Origin: JBAZDC01 sp041654595
Lineage (GTDB): Bacteria > Pseudomonadota > Gammaproteobacteria > Burkholderiales > Burkholderiaceae_B
Assembly (NCBI GenBank): GCA_964551305.1
Contig: CAZKBT010000012.1
Span: 1-58,242 of the forward strand
Reading direction: 5' to 3'
Length of the DNA stretch: 58,242 nucleotides
Position numbers and translations under genes: made by a program. The notes beneath the pieces were generated by a model. That model did no database searches and had not been told where the DNA came from. It saw only the letters and a program-made list of their open reading frames with translations. Shown here piece by piece: positions 33,935 through 42,773 of this stretch. Position 1 is the stretch's first letter. Every line of letters begins with the position of its first letter.

Positions 33935-34656
33935 CGTGCGGCGCGCCGCAGGGAACGTCCCGTATGCGCTTCGAGACGGCTGAACGCCCGGCCGGTGAAC
34001 GTCGTCATCACCAGATACAGCACGGCCGCCGCGATGTAGAACAGGAAGTACTCATTGGTGGACCCCGCCGCTTTCTGGCTGGTGCGCATGAGCTCGGCCA
34101 AGCCCGTGACCGACACCAGGGCGGAATCCTTGATGCTGAGCTGCCAGACGTTGCCCAGTCCCGGCAAAGCGAATCGCAGCACCTGCGGCGCAAGCACGCG
34201 GCGCCAGACCTGAGAGCGCGACATCCCGATGGCGCGGGCCGCTTCGATTTCCCCGGGCACGACGGCCAAGGCGGCCGCCCTGTAGACCTCGGCCTGGTAG
34301 GCGCCTGAAATCAAACCGACGGCCAAGGCGCCGACGATGAACGGCGGCATGCCGATGAAGCCTTCGCCGCCGAACAAGCGCCCGACGGAGGTCAGCAGCG
34401 ACGATCCTCCGAAGTAGAACAAATATATGACCAGCAGCTCGGGAATGCCGCGAAAGACCGTGGTGTAGGCTTCGCCCAGCGCGCGCAGGCCGCGGTGAGC
34501 GGAGCTCTTGGCGGCGGCGATCGCAATGCCGAAAACTGCGCCTGCCGCCATGGCCGCCAGCGTCAACAAAAACGTCACCATCGCGGCAAGCAGCAACACT
34601 TGGCCCCAGCCCTGAGGGCCGAAACCCAGCATTTCGACTATACCCGCTTGCGCCAT
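33931..34656 (-). CDS. Polar amino acid-type ABC permease (HisQ-like)
   Basis: A 241-residue permease, partner of the one at 33224. FRGIPELLVIYLFYFGG is the signature and EAARAIGMSRSQVWRRVLAPQVLRFALPGLG the coupling loop. ATG 34656 (MAQAGIVEMLGFGPQGWG) was chosen because upstream in-frame residues are not permease-like and run into the binding-protein gene. Confidence 0.92.
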   Translation of the reverse strand: MAQAGIVEMLGFGPQGWGQVLLLAAMVTFLLTLAAMAAGAVFGIAIAAAKSSAHRGLRALGEAYTTVFRGIPELLVIYLFYFGGSSLLTSVGRLFGGEGFIGMPPFIVGALAVGLISGAYQAEVYRAAALAVVPGEIEAARAIGMSRSQVWRRVLAPQVLRFALPGLGNVWQLSIKDSALVSVTGLAELMRTSQKAAGSTNEYFLFYIAAAVLYLVMTTFTGRAFSRLEAHTGRSLRRAAR

Positions 34657-34711
34657 CCGACACTGTTTCCCAACGTGAGCGCCCCAAGCGCCATGCGCCG
34701 GGGCAAACCGC

Positions 34712-35626
34712 TTACTCCGCTCGCGGAGTGATATCCACCTTGAACCATTTTTCAGACAAACGGGACAAGGTGCCGTCCGCCAGCGCCGCTTCGATCGCCT
34801 CGTCGAATTTCCGGCGTAGATCGTCGTCCGATTTGCGAAAGCCCAACGCCTCGCCCGGCCCCCAGATGGGACCGCGTATGATTTGACCGGCATAGCCCAG
34901 ACCCTTGTTCTGCGGCCGACCCAGCGCCGAGGACCAATACGTCACGGCATCGAACGCGACGTCGATGCGCCCGGCGACCAGGTCCAGCGTGTGCTCGGCG
35001 GCGGTCTTGTAGTCGCGGACCTTGACGACGTCGCTCAGGTGCTGATCGACGAAAGAGTGATAGCTGACGCCCGATTGCATGCCTATGGTCTTGCCCTTCA
35101 GGCGTTCGCGCAGCATGTCGATCACCGGTTTGTCGTGCTCAGCCTCGCCCGTCAGATATACCGTCGGCTCGCCTTCCGGCGCCTTCGGCAGCACATTGGG
35201 ATCGGCCGAGACGAATGCGACGGGTGTGGTCGCGTAAGGCCTGGAAAACGCGATGGCCTTCTGGCGCTCGGGCGTAATGCTCAGGGAATCCATCAAAACA
35301 TCGAACTTGCCGATCTGCAATGCGGGAATCATCCCGTTGAAATCCTGCGTGCCCATTTCGCACTCGATCTTGATGCGCGCACACAAGTCGGCCAACAGTT
35401 CGGGCTCGAAGCCGTCCAGCTTGCCGTTGGGCAAAGTGAAATTCCAAGGCTCGTAAGCGCCGGTCAACGCCACGCGCACTTTGGTCCATTCCTTCGCCTG
35501 TGCCGTAGCCGTCATCGCCAATCCGGCAACGGCCACGCCCAGCGCCGCGACCACGGTTCCCACGCCGGCGGCCGCGCGTCGGCACGCACGCTCGACGAAG
35601 CGTTTTTTCATTTGATTGAACATCAT
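34712..35626 (-). CDS. Polar amino acid-type ABC substrate-binding protein
   Basis: A 304-residue family 3 (type II) periplasmic binding protein. Signal region KRFVERACRRAAAGVGTVV and following hydrophobic stretch, cleaved near ATAQA. Mature part: VRVALTGAYEPWNFTLPNGKLDGFEPELLADLCARI, FNGMIPALQIGKFDVLMDSLSITPERQKAIAFSRPY, then GKTIGMQSGVSYHSFV, as in octopine/histidine/lysine binders. ATG 35626 has a good aggggaa ribosome-binding site. First gene of the operon 35626-32430. Substrate may be a cationic amino acid or opine; not decided by sequence. Confidence 0.92.
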   Translation of the reverse strand: MMFNQMKKRFVERACRRAAAGVGTVVAALGVAVAGLAMTATAQAKEWTKVRVALTGAYEPWNFTLPNGKLDGFEPELLADLCARIKIECEMGTQDFNGMIPALQIGKFDVLMDSLSITPERQKAIAFSRPYATTPVAFVSADPNVLPKAPEGEPTVYLTGEAEHDKPVIDMLRERLKGKTIGMQSGVSYHSFVDQHLSDVVKVRDYKTAAEHTLDLVAGRIDVAFDAVTYWSSALGRPQNKGLGYAGQIIRGPIWGPGEALGFRKSDDDLRRKFDEAIEAALADGTLSRLSEKWFKVDITPRAE

Positions 35627-35815
35627 TCTATATTCCCCTAGCCTCGCACTTGCCGCGACAAGTCCGGGCGTCCAGTAAAAATCAGCATGAGCCGCACGCC
35701 CATCCCCGGCCCCATAGAAGGGCCATCCACGGCTCATCATTCTGTCGAAGCGGAAATCGGCCAAGCAGAAGCATACTCGAAACGAGCAGGGTCTTGCTTG
35801 CCGCCGACGCAAATC

Positions 35816-35846
35816 GGGCCGGCTCCCAGCCTTGGGAAACCGGCCC
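35816..35846. terminator. Hairpin downstream of the PQQ dehydrogenase gene
   Basis: GGGCCGG pairs with CCGGCCC, and inside it TCCCA pairs with TGGGA, giving a long interrupted stem. It lies 51 bp after the end of the dehydrogenase gene on the minus strand and before the ABC operon promoter. A U-tract is weak, so termination is probable but not certain. Confidence 0.5.
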
Positions 35847-35897
35847 GAAAAGCCTTGCGCCAGGCCGGCCTGTCTTATACCGGCCGGCCCGCCCGCT

Positions 35898-38288
35898 TTA
35901 CTTCTTGGGCAGCGCGTAGGCGACCACATAATCGCCGCGATCCGGCGACTGGCGCGCGCCGCCCGCGGCGATGACCACGTACTGGCGGCCGCTGGCCGGC
36001 GAAACGTAGCTCATGGGGCCGGCCTGGGCGCCGACCGGCAGGCGGCCTTTCCACAACTCCTTGCCGGTTGCCGTGTCATAGGCGCGCAAGTAATAGTCTT
36101 GCGTGCCCGCGTAGAACGCCAGGCCGCCTTCCGTTGCCAAGGGCCCACCCAGCGTGGGCATGCCCAAAGGCATGGGCAGGTTGGCCTTCATGCCCTTGAC
36201 GACGGTGTCTTCGATCGTGCCGGCCGGACGCTGCCACATCAGCTTGCCGCTCTTGAGATCCACGCCCGAGATCGTTCCCCATGGGGGCGCATGGCAAGGA
36301 ATACCCAGCGGCGAATAGAACCCGCCGCGCGCGGTCGAATACGGCGTGCCCTTTTGCGCGTGGAGCGCGCCGTCCAGCGCGAACGCCTTGGCCATTTCAG
36401 GCGTGGCTTGGTCTTGCGGAACGTGCAACGCGATCTGCGGCATGCGGATGTCATTGATGATCATGACGCCTTGCGATTCGTCGACCGCGTTGCTGCCCCA
36501 GTTCATGCCGCCGTAGTAGCCGGGATAGATCAGCGTCGTCTGCTCGGCCAGGATAGGCGTGAACGGACCTTCGTAGTTCAGCTTCTTGAATGCGATGCGG
36601 CATTCGAGCTGATCGAAGAACGTGGCGCCCCACATATCCTTTTCCGTCAGCACGTCGCCCCCGAAGGCCGGCATGCCGACCGAGAACGGCTGCGTCGGAG
36701 CGGCTCTGTCAGCCGGGTCGTGTTTCTGCGGCGTCGGCTTTTCCTGCACTTCCCTGATGGGCTTGCCGTCGCGGCGATCCAGCACGTAGATCTGGCCGGT
36801 CTTGGTGGTTTGCATCAAGGCGGGCGTTACACCGCCCTTGCCGTCGGGTATGTCGTACAGCGTGGGTTGGGAACCGACGTCATAATCCCATGTATCGTAA
36901 TGCACCGTCTGGAACTTCCAACGCTCGCGTCCGGTGGTGACGTCGACGGCTACCACCGACGATGCATATTCGTTCGTGGCTTCGCTGCGGTGAGCGCCCC
37001 AGAAGTCCGGGGTGCCGTTGCCCAAAGGCAAGTAGACCAGGCCCAGCTCGTCATCGAACGCGGGTGTCGACCACATATTGGGCGTGCCGCGCGTATAGGT
37101 TTCGCCTTCGGGCGGCAGCTTGGTGATATTGGGGTTGCCCAGGTCCCAAGCCCAGACCAGCTCGCCGGTGTTGGCGCTGAAGGCGCGCACTACGCCCGAC
37201 GGCTCGTTGATTTCCTTGCCGTCCCAGACCCAGCCGCCGATCACGACCAGGTCGCGCACCACCGTCGGCATGGAGGTGGGCATGTAATACTGGTCCTTGA
37301 CTTCGCCCAAGCCTTCCAGCAGGTTGGCCGAACCGTTGTCGCCAAAATCCTTGCAGACTTCGCCGGTCTTCGCATCCAGCTGGATGAGGCGCGCGTCGGC
37401 CGTCGTCAGGACGATACGCTGCGCGCACATGCCGTCGGCAGACGCCGATGCCGGCGCGGAAACGGGGCTCTTCACCGCGGCCGGCTCGTAATAACCGACG
37501 CCGCGGCAGCGATTCCAGAACTTGTTGTCCTTCACCTGCGGGTCATACATCCAGCGCTGGGTACCGGTATCGGCATCCAGGGCGAAGACCTTGTTCAACG
37601 GCGTGCAAACATACACCGTGTCGCCGATCTGCGTGGGCGTATTCTGGAACTCGGAGCCCTTCTCGGCGACTTCGCCCGTCTGGAACGTCCAAGCGACTTC
37701 GAGCTCGGAAACGTTTTCACGGTTGATTTGCGCAGCCGGTGTATAGCGCGTTCCTGCCGGCGTGCGGCCATAGAACTGCCAATTGTCTTGCGATGCGCTG
37801 GCCGGCGCGGCGCCGGGCTGGGCCGCGGCGACTTGATTTTCGATCACGCCGTGAGGCTGGAACATGGCAACCCCGCCGCCGATCAACGCAAGCAACAGCA
37901 GGCCCGCCAGGGTGTAGGCGCCTTTGCGCACCCGGCCATAAGTCAGGGCGGGCAACAGCAATGCGGCGATCAGCCCGAGCACGATCACGGGAGCCAGACG
38001 CGGAACCAAGGGCCAGAAAGCGAAGCCCGCTTCCCAGACAGCCCAGATGAGCGTGCCTATGAACACGATGGCATATAGCCAAGCGCCCGCCACGCGCCTG
38101 CACGCAAACAAAATACCCGATGCGATCAGCAGCGCGCCGACGATCGCGTAGTACCACGATCCGCCCACCGTAATCAGCGAAACGCCGCGCACCAGCAAGG
38201 CCGCTCCGATCAGCGCCAGAATTATCCCGAATAATATCAAGGCCCAATGCCTCGACGATGCTTCAACATTGCTGTTGTCCACAGACAT
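35898..38288 (-). CDS. gcd: Membrane-bound PQQ-dependent dehydrogenase (glucose/quinate type)
   Basis: Oxidises glucose or a polyol/cyclic acid such as quinate in the periplasm and passes electrons to ubiquinone. The 796-residue length equals E. coli Gcd. The first about 140 residues hold five transmembrane helices; the rest is the eight-bladed PQQ propeller, beginning NWQFYGRTPAGTRYTP, with TPAFDDELGLVYLPLGN (catalytic Asp region), MNWGSNAVDESQG and IPCHAPPWGTISGVDL. Start ATG 38288 follows a strong aaggagagg site. Whether the substrate is glucose or quinate cannot be told. It needs PQQ, and the divergent gene encodes a PQQ-importer-like receptor; no pqq synthesis gene is in the window. Confidence 0.93.
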   Translation of the reverse strand: MSVDNSNVEASSRHWALILFGIILALIGAALLVRGVSLITVGGSWYYAIVGALLIASGILFACRRVAGAWLYAIVFIGTLIWAVWEAGFAFWPLVPRLAPVIVLGLIAALLLPALTYGRVRKGAYTLAGLLLLALIGGGVAMFQPHGVIENQVAAAQPGAAPASASQDNWQFYGRTPAGTRYTPAAQINRENVSELEVAWTFQTGEVAEKGSEFQNTPTQIGDTVYVCTPLNKVFALDADTGTQRWMYDPQVKDNKFWNRCRGVGYYEPAAVKSPVSAPASASADGMCAQRIVLTTADARLIQLDAKTGEVCKDFGDNGSANLLEGLGEVKDQYYMPTSMPTVVRDLVVIGGWVWDGKEINEPSGVVRAFSANTGELVWAWDLGNPNITKLPPEGETYTRGTPNMWSTPAFDDELGLVYLPLGNGTPDFWGAHRSEATNEYASSVVAVDVTTGRERWKFQTVHYDTWDYDVGSQPTLYDIPDGKGGVTPALMQTTKTGQIYVLDRRDGKPIREVQEKPTPQKHDPADRAAPTQPFSVGMPAFGGDVLTEKDMWGATFFDQLECRIAFKKLNYEGPFTPILAEQTTLIYPGYYGGMNWGSNAVDESQGVMIINDIRMPQIALHVPQDQATPEMAKAFALDGALHAQKGTPYSTARGGFYSPLGIPCHAPPWGTISGVDLKSGKLMWQRPAGTIEDTVVKGMKANLPMPLGMPTLGGPLATEGGLAFYAGTQDYYLRAYDTATGKELWKGRLPVGAQAGPMSYVSPASGRQYVVIAAGGARQSPDRGDYVVAYALPKK

Positions 38289-38620
38289 ACATCCTCTCCT
38301 TAAGGGCCGTCATACCGCCCGTTACTCCAAACACTTATCCTGCTTAAAATGCAAAATAGCTCTAAAAAAAACCGTCTTGCGTATGCTGGAATATGACGCC
38401 ATTCTACGCTCACCCTGTAGAATTGAAAGGGTTTACCCTTGGGAAACATTCGGCTAGACGCATGCCAATGTTGCTGGCCGAAACGAACGAATCTCATCCT
38501 GAAGCCGAAGGCTCTTTTTAACGCAGCGACGGGAATACGCCGGCCTTGAAGCGAACGTTCCCCATGCTGACTGGCAGGTCCATGCTTTCACATAAATCAC
38601 ATTTTGTTTCTCATAAATAC
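38289..38620. other. Divergent intergenic region, gcd / pqqU
   Basis: About 330 bp with no convincing gene. It is more AT-rich than its surroundings and must hold both promoters. One short palindrome, AAGGGTTTACCCTT at 38427-38440, is a possible operator. Near the receptor start there is an AT-rich stretch with only loose resemblance to a Fur box. Confidence 0.6.
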
Positions 38621-40804
38621 ATGACCGATACACACGCGCATGCCTCGTGCATGGGAAGCGCGGCGAACGGTCTCGCCGACCGGCGCCTCGTCCCGGGCCT
38701 GCTGGTGCTGGCCTGCGGACTTGGCGGCGCATCGAACGCATGGAGCCAGGAAGCCGCGGCGACGAACGGGCCGGTCACGACCCTGCCCGCGATCACCATC
38801 ACCAGCACTCGCATCCAGCAATCCCCCATCGATACGCCCGCCTCCGTCAGCACCATAGACAGCCGCTCGCTGCACGAAGGCCAGCCCCAGGTCAATCTTT
38901 CCGAAAGCCTGGCCGCGGTGCCGGGCCTGCAAGCGCAGAACCGCAACAACTACGCGCAAGACCTGCAAATCTCGATGCGCGGATTCGGCGCCCGGTCCAC
39001 CTTCGGAATACGGGGTATCCGCATCTATGTGGACGGCATCCCGGCCACCATGCCCGACGGCCAGGGCCAGATATCGAACATCGACATCGCCTCGGCCGAG
39101 CGCGTCGAGATTCTGCGCGGTCCCTACTCGTCGTTATATGGAAACTCGTCGGGCGGCGTCATCCAGGTATTCACCGCGCCCGGAGAAGGACCTCCCAAGC
39201 TTGGCGCCGAGTTCAGCGCCGGCACGGCGGGCAGCCGGCGCTACGGCCTGCACGCCAGCGGCGCCACGCCCTACGACCTGGGGTTGACCGACTACAACGT
39301 AAGCGCCAGCCGCTACGCGTTGGACGGCTATCGAGAACATAGCGGCATGCGCAAAAACCTGGGCAACGCCAGACTGGGCTTGCAGCTCTCGGACGACAGC
39401 AGCTTGACGCTGATCGCCAACCACCTGGACATCCGGGCCGACGATCCCTTGGGTCTGACGCAAGCCGAGTACGACCGCGATCCGCGATCCGCGACGCCGA
39501 ACGCGACTCTTTACAATACCCGCAAGACCATCGAACAGACGCAGCTGGGCGCGAACTACGAAAAACAGATCGACGCGAGCAATACCCTCAACGCCATGTT
39601 CTACGTCGGTCAACGCAAAACGATCCAATACCAGGCCATCCCGGCGGCGGTGCAAAGCCGCTCGCCCACCCACGCGGGAGGCGTCATCGATTTGAAGCGC
39701 CAGTACGGCGGCGTGGACATGCGCTGGACGTCGCGCCTGGAGCTGGCGCCCGGTCCTCTCACCGTGATCGGCGGACTGTCCTACGAGCAGATGAACGAAG
39801 ACCGCCTGGGCTACGAAAACTTCCTGGGACCCGCATCGGCCCCGACGGCCTTGGGGGTCAAAGGCAAGCTGCGCCGGGACGAAGCCAACACCTTGCGCAG
39901 CCTGGATCCCTACATCCAGGCATCCTGGCGACTGGGCGAGCGCTGGACCGTCGAAGGCGGCTTGCGCTACAGCACCGTGCGCTTCTCCTCCCGCGACCAC
40001 TACGTTACCGGCGGCAACGGCGACGACAGCGGCGACGCACAATATAAAAAGCTGCTGCCGGTCGCGGCGCTGCGCTACGCGCTCACGCCCGACCTGAGTC
40101 TGTACGCATCGGCGGGCCGCGGATTCGAAACACCGACATTCAACGAAATATCCTATCGTCCGGGCGGATTGCCGGGCTTGAATTTCGATTTGAAGCCGGC
40201 CACCAGCAATAACTACGAAATCGGCGCGAAGGCGCGCCTGGGCGAGGGCCTGCTTACCGCGGCGCTCTTTCACATCGACACGAGCGACGAAATCGTCAGC
40301 GATACGAACGAGGGCGGACGCTCCACGTTCAAGAACGCCGGAAAAACCCGGCGGCAGGGGCTGGAGCTGAGCTGGGACGGCCCGGTGCTGATGGACGACC
40401 TTCGTTTCCAGGCAAGCTATACCTGGCTGGACGCGGTGGTGCGCGATCCCGAGGCCGGCGACGGCAAGTACATACCCGGCGTCGCGCGGCAGAGCCTCTA
40501 CGCCGCGTTGAGCTGGCTCCCCAGGCAAGGATGGCGGGCCGGCATAGACTGGCGCTACATGGACAAGCTGTACGCCAACAGCGCGAACACGGCCCAAGCG
40601 CCAAGCTACGTCACGACGGGACTCTTCGCCGGCTACAAGCACACTTACCAGAACTGGGAACTCTCGGCCATGGCCCGAGTGGACAACGTTTTCGACCGTC
40701 GGTACATCGGGTCGGTCATCGTCAACGAAAGCAACAGCCGTTATTACGAACCCGCCATGGGCAGGAACTGGACGGTGTCGCTCAACGCCGCCTATCGCTT
40801 CTGA
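38621..40804 (+). CDS. pqqU: TonB-dependent receptor, PqqU/YncD-like (PQQ importer)
   Basis: A receptor of about 727 residues strongly like E. coli YncD, shown to import PQQ. Shared blocks include VNLSESLAAVPGLQAQNRN, NYAQDLQISMRGFGARSTFG, YVDGIPATMPDGQGQ, RGPYSSLYGNSSGGV, YNTRKTIEQTQLGANYE, HYVTGGNGDDSGDAQYKK, NAGKTRRQGLELSWD, IPGVARQ and the C-terminal GSVIVNESNSRYYEP, ending in the usual aromatic AYRF. Plug about residues 60-170, barrel after. The signal peptide ends near AWSQ. The start is uncertain: 38582 (ATG) or 38546 (TTG) also read in frame. Divergent from gcd, whose cofactor is PQQ. Confidence 0.9.
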   Translation: MTDTHAHASCMGSAANGLADRRLVPGLLVLACGLGGASNAWSQEAAATNGPVTTLPAITITSTRIQQSPIDTPASVSTIDSRSLHEGQPQVNLSESLAAVPGLQAQNRNNYAQDLQISMRGFGARSTFGIRGIRIYVDGIPATMPDGQGQISNIDIASAERVEILRGPYSSLYGNSSGGVIQVFTAPGEGPPKLGAEFSAGTAGSRRYGLHASGATPYDLGLTDYNVSASRYALDGYREHSGMRKNLGNARLGLQLSDDSSLTLIANHLDIRADDPLGLTQAEYDRDPRSATPNATLYNTRKTIEQTQLGANYEKQIDASNTLNAMFYVGQRKTIQYQAIPAAVQSRSPTHAGGVIDLKRQYGGVDMRWTSRLELAPGPLTVIGGLSYEQMNEDRLGYENFLGPASAPTALGVKGKLRRDEANTLRSLDPYIQASWRLGERWTVEGGLRYSTVRFSSRDHYVTGGNGDDSGDAQYKKLLPVAALRYALTPDLSLYASAGRGFETPTFNEISYRPGGLPGLNFDLKPATSNNYEIGAKARLGEGLLTAALFHIDTSDEIVSDTNEGGRSTFKNAGKTRRQGLELSWDGPVLMDDLRFQASYTWLDAVVRDPEAGDGKYIPGVARQSLYAALSWLPRQGWRAGIDWRYMDKLYANSANTAQAPSYVTTGLFAGYKHTYQNWELSAMARVDNVFDRRYIGSVIVNESNSRYYEPAMGRNWTVSLNAAYRF

Positions 40805-40819
40805 CGCACGAGGCGGCCG

Positions 40820-41872
40820 TCAGGAAGCCGTTCCTTGTCCATTCGCGCGCCGCGCATCCTTCATGCCGGGAATGCCTTGCCGGACGTAGCGGGAAAAATC
40901 CTCTCCCTCGGGCATGGCGCGGGCGCGCTGCGTGATACGGCCGCGCTCGCGCAAAACGCCAATGCCCTCTCCGTCCGACGCCAACCCTCCGATGCCATGG
41001 AGGTACTCGGGCAAATAGCCGGAGGCCAACAAACGATAGTCGAGGGGCAGACCGGAGATTATCCTTTTGACCATCTGATAAACAATGACCGTGCAGTTCG
41101 CAGTAAAGGTACTGTAGAAGCGAGGCGCCCCGGCCAGTTCGTTCGCCTGCGCCACATACGCCAGAAAGAGCGCGCGCCTGTCCCGCTCCGCCAGATCGAC
41201 CCGATACAGGTAGACGTCCTCGCCTCGTATATTCGTGCGCACGCGCAGGATGTCGCTTTCGTCTGCAGCGACCAGGCTCAGCTCGAACTGCTTGAACATC
41301 CCGCCTATAGCGGAAAATGCCTCCTCGCGCTCTTTGCGTATCTCTATGGAAAAGGTCAGATAACGGCCGTCATCGAAGCCGAAAGAAACCAGAGTATGCG
41401 CGATCGCCGGCCCCATCCAGTACGAAAGCGCCATGTCGGTCGAGGTCAGGCGGCGTAAATCATATTGGCGGTCCTCCCAGCGCGCGTCGTAGTCCGTCTC
41501 GCTGCGCCATGAAAAATTCCGGACGTTGTGCAAAGTAACGACATCTCCGTTTACCTCGGCATGCAGCGCGCGGGCGACGTCGTCCGCCCACGCGCGATGC
41601 CGAGACGGCGCCAAGCCGACCCACCACACCATCAAAACGGCGAAGGCCAGCAGATAGATCAGCGGCGCGCGATGTGATTGCAATGAGTGCCAATAGAATG
41701 CCAGCGCGAGCATGGTAAACAACAGCCATGCGCAGGGCAGCAGCCAGTGCAAGACGGGATGCAGGCGCAACGACTGAAACCAGAGCGCCAGCGCCGCCCA
41801 TATGCCCGACAAGAGAATCAGCAAAGACACGGCCACGCCGATGAACGAAACGCCGCGGGCAAATGTCGTCAT
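40820..41872 (-). CDS. DUF4105 membrane protein
   Basis: A 350-residue protein. Three hydrophobic segments lie in the first about 110 residues (near 8-32, 38-60 and 71-88); the rest is a periplasmic DUF4105 domain, recognised by NFSWRSETDYDARWEDRQYD, LSYWMGPAIAHTLVSFGFDDG, LTFSIEIRKER and TANCTVIVYQMVK, where the Cys and preceding His-containing strand suggest an NlpC/P60-like papain fold. Function is not established. It converges on pqqU with a 15-bp gap and lies 19 bp downstream of ribE in the same direction. Confidence 0.82.
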   Translation of the reverse strand: MTTFARGVSFIGVAVSLLILLSGIWAALALWFQSLRLHPVLHWLLPCAWLLFTMLALAFYWHSLQSHRAPLIYLLAFAVLMVWWVGLAPSRHRAWADDVARALHAEVNGDVVTLHNVRNFSWRSETDYDARWEDRQYDLRRLTSTDMALSYWMGPAIAHTLVSFGFDDGRYLTFSIEIRKEREEAFSAIGGMFKQFELSLVAADESDILRVRTNIRGEDVYLYRVDLAERDRRALFLAYVAQANELAGAPRFYSTFTANCTVIVYQMVKRIISGLPLDYRLLASGYLPEYLHGIGGLASDGEGIGVLRERGRITQRARAMPEGEDFSRYVRQGIPGMKDARRANGQGTAS

Positions 41873-41891
41873 GGCTTACTCGGCCTGAACT

Positions 41892-42599
41892 TCAGCGCTT
41901 CGGCAATAGAGGCGGATCGACGAAGTCCTCGAGAGCCAGGCCCTTTTCCTCGAGTATCGCCTCAAGTACCGGCCTGAGTCTGCCCAGGCTTTCATCGACG
42001 GCCTCGCGCACCGTATCCACGACCACCTGCGTGCTGCGTTCGATTTCAACATTGAGGCGGTCGCCCTCGTCCTTGTCTTCGAAAACAGTCATGCGGCGCG
42101 TTTCCGGAATCAGCCAGACTTCGAACCAGCCCTCGACGCGGTCGACCTCGGACACGGTCAGGCTGGCGCCGTTAACCGCGATATAGCCCTTGGCAAAGAC
42201 GTACTTGCGAAAATCAGCGGGTATGCCGATACGCAGCACGCGATTGGTGTCCGACGTCCTGGCGCAGAGGATGTGTGAGGAAAAATCGATATGCCCGGAC
42301 AAGGGATGCCCGCCGATCTCCGCGCCGTCCTTGGCCGCACGCTCGACATTGACCTTGGAGCCGACCGTATAGTCGCCCAGCGTCGTCACGCTCAGGCTTT
42401 GCAGCATCACATCGAACGTCGCCTGCGTCGCCGACGGCATGCCGGTCGCCGTCAGGCAGACGCCGTCCACCGATACGCTGGCGCCGATCGCCAGGTCCTG
42501 GCAAAAGCCCGGCGGAAAATCGATGGTGAACGTGCGCAACCCATCACGATCCTCTATCGCGGCTAGGGTCGCCACCCCCTGGACTATCCCGGTGAACAT
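41892..42599 (-). CDS. ribE: Riboflavin synthase, alpha subunit
   Basis: Dismutates two 6,7-dimethyl-8-ribityllumazines to riboflavin. The 235-residue protein starts MFTGIVQG, the fixed N-terminus of the family, and has two lumazine-binding repeats: GASVSVDGVCLTATG with FDVMLQSLSVTTLG in the first, and GYIAVNGASLTVSEV with TRRMTVF in the second. ATG 42599 was chosen over an ATG 18 bp upstream. It is about 20 residues longer than E. coli RibE at the C-terminus. No FMN riboswitch is visible upstream. Confidence 0.95.
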   Translation of the reverse strand: MFTGIVQGVATLAAIEDRDGLRTFTIDFPPGFCQDLAIGASVSVDGVCLTATGMPSATQATFDVMLQSLSVTTLGDYTVGSKVNVERAAKDGAEIGGHPLSGHIDFSSHILCARTSDTNRVLRIGIPADFRKYVFAKGYIAVNGASLTVSEVDRVEGWFEVWLIPETRRMTVFEDKDEGDRLNVEIERSTQVVVDTVREAVDESLGRLRPVLEAILEEKGLALEDFVDPPLLPKR

Positions 42600-42610
42600 A
42601 CGTCTTCGCT

Positions 42611-42628
42611 CCTGCATACCGATGCAGG
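42611..42628 (-). promoter_or_regulatory. Hairpin overlapping the ribE ribosome-binding site
   Basis: On the minus strand CCTGCAT-cggt-ATGCAGG forms a 7-bp stem with a tetraloop; its 3' arm runs into the AGGAG of the likely ribosome-binding site 6 to 12 bases before the ribE ATG. It could modulate initiation, but such a small stem may also be chance. Confidence 0.3.
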
Positions 42629-42773
42629 GATTCTATCACCCTGAAAAAGCCGCAACCGGAAGGCATCAACGACCCGGCAGGCTATAAGCAAATGAAAAAC
42701 GCAGCTAATGAATACAACGACAACTACGTAGAATAGGCGTCAACTCATCGATTTCTCGCTCGCGTTCTTCGTT

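Noticed and set aside
35832..38078. 748-codon open frame antisense to the PQQ dehydrogenase
   Set aside because: Fully shadowed by a gene of the exact family length with conserved blocks; the antisense product is rich in Arg, His and Gln without domains.
38269..38457. Small 62-codon gene between gcd and pqqU
   Set aside because: Overlaps the start of gcd on the other strand, no ribosome-binding site and no recognisable sequence.
38575..38620. Fur box before pqqU
   Set aside because: AT-rich and partly similar, but no register gives a convincing match, and iron control of PQQ uptake is not expected.
42600..42773. FMN riboswitch upstream of ribE
   Set aside because: The conserved RFN-element blocks are absent on the ribE strand.
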